Below are positions 5,446-6,908 of a stretch of DNA of 6,908 bases, in pieces. Both the position numbers and the translations under genes were made by a program. Origin of the DNA: Gammaproteobacteria bacterium. Lineage in GTDB: Bacteria; Pseudomonadota; Gammaproteobacteria; UBA9214. The notes under the pieces were generated by a model that did not search any database, had not been told where the DNA came from, and saw only the letters and a program-made list of their open reading frames with translations. The stretch lies in contig JAHKKL010000089.1 of NCBI GenBank assembly GCA_020027635.1, positions 1-6,908 on the forward strand. Reading direction: 5' to 3'. Position 1 is the first letter of the stretch, and each line of letters opens with the position of its first letter.

Positions 5446-6744
5446 TCAGCCGGCTGCGAACGGATGCCTCAGGACGATGGTGTCGGCACGGTCCGGACCG
5501 GTGGAGATGATATCGATCGGCACACCGCATAGTTCCTCGATCCGATCCAGATAGGCCTGTGCCATCGACGGCAGTTCCTGCCGCGTTCTGGCCCCCACCG
5601 TGGATTCGGACCAGCCCGGCATTTCGATGTACTCGGGTTCGCAGCGTTCCATCAGGTCTGCCCCGACGGGCGAGGTCGTCACCGTTCTGCCGTCCAGCCG
5701 GTAGGCCACGCCGATGCGCAGGGTCTGCAGTCCGTCGAGCACATCGAGCTTGGTGATGCACATGCCGGTGACGCTGTTGATGGCCAGCGAGCGGCGCAGC
5801 GACACGATATCCAGCCAGCCGCAGCGCCGCCGGCGCCCGGTGGTCGCGCCGAACTCATGCCCCTTCTCGCCGAGATGCCGCCCGTCCGCATCGAACAGTT
5901 CGGTGGGAAACGGCCCGGCCCCGACGCGGGTGGTATAGGCCTTGACGATGCCGAGCACATAGTCGAGGTCGCGCGGCCCCACGCCGCTGCCGCAGGCCGC
6001 GCCTCCGGCCGTCGTGTTCGACGAGGTCACGTAGGGGTAGGTGCCGTGATCGATGTCGAGCAGTGCCCCCTGGGCGCCCTCGAACATGATGTTCCGGCCT
6101 TCCGCGCGCATGGCGTGCAGCAGGCCGGGGATGTCCGCGACCATGGGGGCGATCTGCTCGCCCTGGGCCAGGGCCTCGTCGAGGACCGTGGCATAGTCCA
6201 CCGGCTCCGCCTTGAAATAATGCCGCAGGGCATGGTTGTGATAGTCCATGACCTCGCGCAGGCGCTCCCTGAAGTGGTCCGGTTCCAGCAGCTCGCCGAG
6301 GCGCAGACCCCGGCGTGAAACCTTGTCCTCGTAGGCCGGGCCGATGCCGCGTCCGGTCGTGCCGATGGCCTTCTTGCCCCGTGCCGCCTCGCGCGCATGA
6401 TCGAGCGCGATGTGATAGGGAAGGATCAGCGGGCAGGACTCGCTGATGCGCAGCCGCTCACGCGCCGGGACACCGATCGCCTCCAGCATGGCCAGCTCTT
6501 CGAGCAAGGCCGCGGGCGAGAGCACCACGCCGTTGCCGATGAGACACTGGACGTTCTCGCGCAGGATGCCCGAGGGTATCAGGTGCAGCACCGTCTTCCT
6601 GCCGTCGATGACCAGCGTGTGGCCGGCGTTGTGGCCGCCCTGGAAACGCACCACGGCGTCCGCCCGATCGGTCAGCAGATCGACCACCTTACCCTTGCCC
6701 TCATCACCCCACTGGGTCCCGATGACCACGACATTTTTTCCCAT
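5446..6744 (-). CDS. purA: Adenylosuccinate synthetase
   Basis: PurA is a cytoplasmic dimer that condenses IMP with L-aspartate, using GTP, to form adenylosuccinate, the first committed step from IMP to AMP. The chosen start gives 432 residues, the same length as the E. coli enzyme. Motifs in order: the GTP P-loop GDEGKGK (13-19) with catalytic D14; GGHNAGHT with catalytic H42; TTGRGIGPAYEDK (129-141), an IMP-binding segment; EGAQGALLDIDHGTYP (222-237); TTGRRRRCGW (301-310); TKLDVLDG (331-338) for guanine recognition; and STGPDRADTI (414-423) near the C-terminus. All key residues are present. An upstream in-frame ATG at 6759 would add MRVDS; I prefer 6744 because MGKNVVVIGTQWGDEGKGK matches the family N-terminus, although neither start has an ideal ribosome-binding site. 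hisZ, the usual upstream neighbour in gammaproteobacteria, is not seen in the 149 bp before the edge. Confidence 0.97.
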   Translation of the reverse strand: MGKNVVVIGTQWGDEGKGKVVDLLTDRADAVVRFQGGHNAGHTLVIDGRKTVLHLIPSGILRENVQCLIGNGVVLSPAALLEELAMLEAIGVPARERLRISESCPLILPYHIALDHAREAARGKKAIGTTGRGIGPAYEDKVSRRGLRLGELLEPDHFRERLREVMDYHNHALRHYFKAEPVDYATVLDEALAQGEQIAPMVADIPGLLHAMRAEGRNIMFEGAQGALLDIDHGTYPYVTSSNTTAGGAACGSGVGPRDLDYVLGIVKAYTTRVGAGPFPTELFDADGRHLGEKGHEFGATTGRRRRCGWLDIVSLRRSLAINSVTGMCITKLDVLDGLQTLRIGVAYRLDGRTVTTSPVGADLMERCEPEYIEMPGWSESTVGARTRQELPSMAQAYLDRIEELCGVPIDIISTGPDRADTIVLRHPFAAG

Positions 6745-6824
6745 GGAATCCACTCTCATCCTGAATATTCTGAAAAGTTACCGCGGCGACACCCGCTCAC
6801 TTAATCGACGTAGGGTGATGTGAT

Positions 6825-6906
6825 GGTCTCCTCCCCCTTTTAACCCGGCGTCGAATGCGCCACGATGGAGGTGTTATCAACCATCGAAACGAAAGGAGAG
6901 GAGACC
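6825..6906. repeat. Inverted repeat with Shine-Dalgarno-like arms upstream of purA
   Basis: The arms GGTCTCCTCCCCCTTT (6825-6840) and GAAAGGAGAGGAGACC (6891-6906) match as inverted repeats at 13 of 16 positions across a 50-bp centre. On the plus strand the right arm contains AAGGAG (6893-6898) close to the edge, so a gene may start just beyond the window. On the minus strand the left arm reads AAGGGGGAGGAGACC but no ATG follows. It could be the end of a mobile element or a purA leader structure; neither is established. The intervening bases hold no clear gene. Confidence 0.4.
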
Positions 6907-6908
6907 GA

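Noticed and set aside
6840..6908. Short minus-strand open frame entering from the right edge and ending at TAA (6840-6842)
   Set aside because: Only 22 codons are visible, and they match nothing I recognise, including the C-terminus of HisZ.

Overview
The window is GC-rich bacterial chromosomal DNA, most likely from a gammaproteobacterium. The main support is a PurA of exactly the Escherichia coli length, a tandem-domain polyphosphate:AMP phosphotransferase, and dispersed palindromic repeats of a kind familiar from gammaproteobacterial intergenic regions. I cannot place it further from sequence alone.

Layout, left to right. Positions 121-761 (minus) hold a VapBC-type toxin-antitoxin operon. 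Its AT-rich control region (about 762-840) carries a good sigma70-like promoter and three perfect inverted repeats. Positions 955-2532 (minus) encode Pap, a two-domain PPK2 enzyme that makes ADP from AMP and polyphosphate. A 138-bp divergent intergenic region follows, with a perfect TATAAT box and an adjacent 18-bp palindrome. Positions 2671-3867 (plus) encode a 2-phosphoglycerate-kinase-like P-loop protein with a duplicated ATP-cone-like N-terminus. After a 118-bp gap, 3986-4954 (plus) encodes a fusion of a SixA-like histidine phosphatase and a Nudix hydrolase. Positions 4955-5445 have no gene but are packed with palindromes: a 76-bp nested inverted repeat, several short hairpins, a pair of 25-nt hairpins facing each other, and a 10-bp tandem repeat. 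Positions 5446-6744 (minus) encode PurA, adenylosuccinate synthetase. The right edge (6760-6908) has an inverted repeat whose two arms each look like a strong Shine-Dalgarno sequence on opposite strands.

Functionally, the four non-toxin enzymes all handle phosphoryl groups or adenine nucleotides: AMP synthesis (PurA), AMP to ADP with polyphosphate (Pap), a small-molecule kinase (2PGK-like), and a phosphatase/pyrophosphatase fusion. This suggests a phosphate/adenylate homeostasis neighbourhood. PurA may be next to the others only by chance, since it is on the opposite strand and separated from them by the repeat block. I see no phage, CRISPR or complete insertion sequence. The least explained parts are the reversed-order SixA-Nudix fusion, the domain architecture of the 2PGK-like protein, and the repeat block, where two hairpin copies differ only by a compensatory base-pair change.
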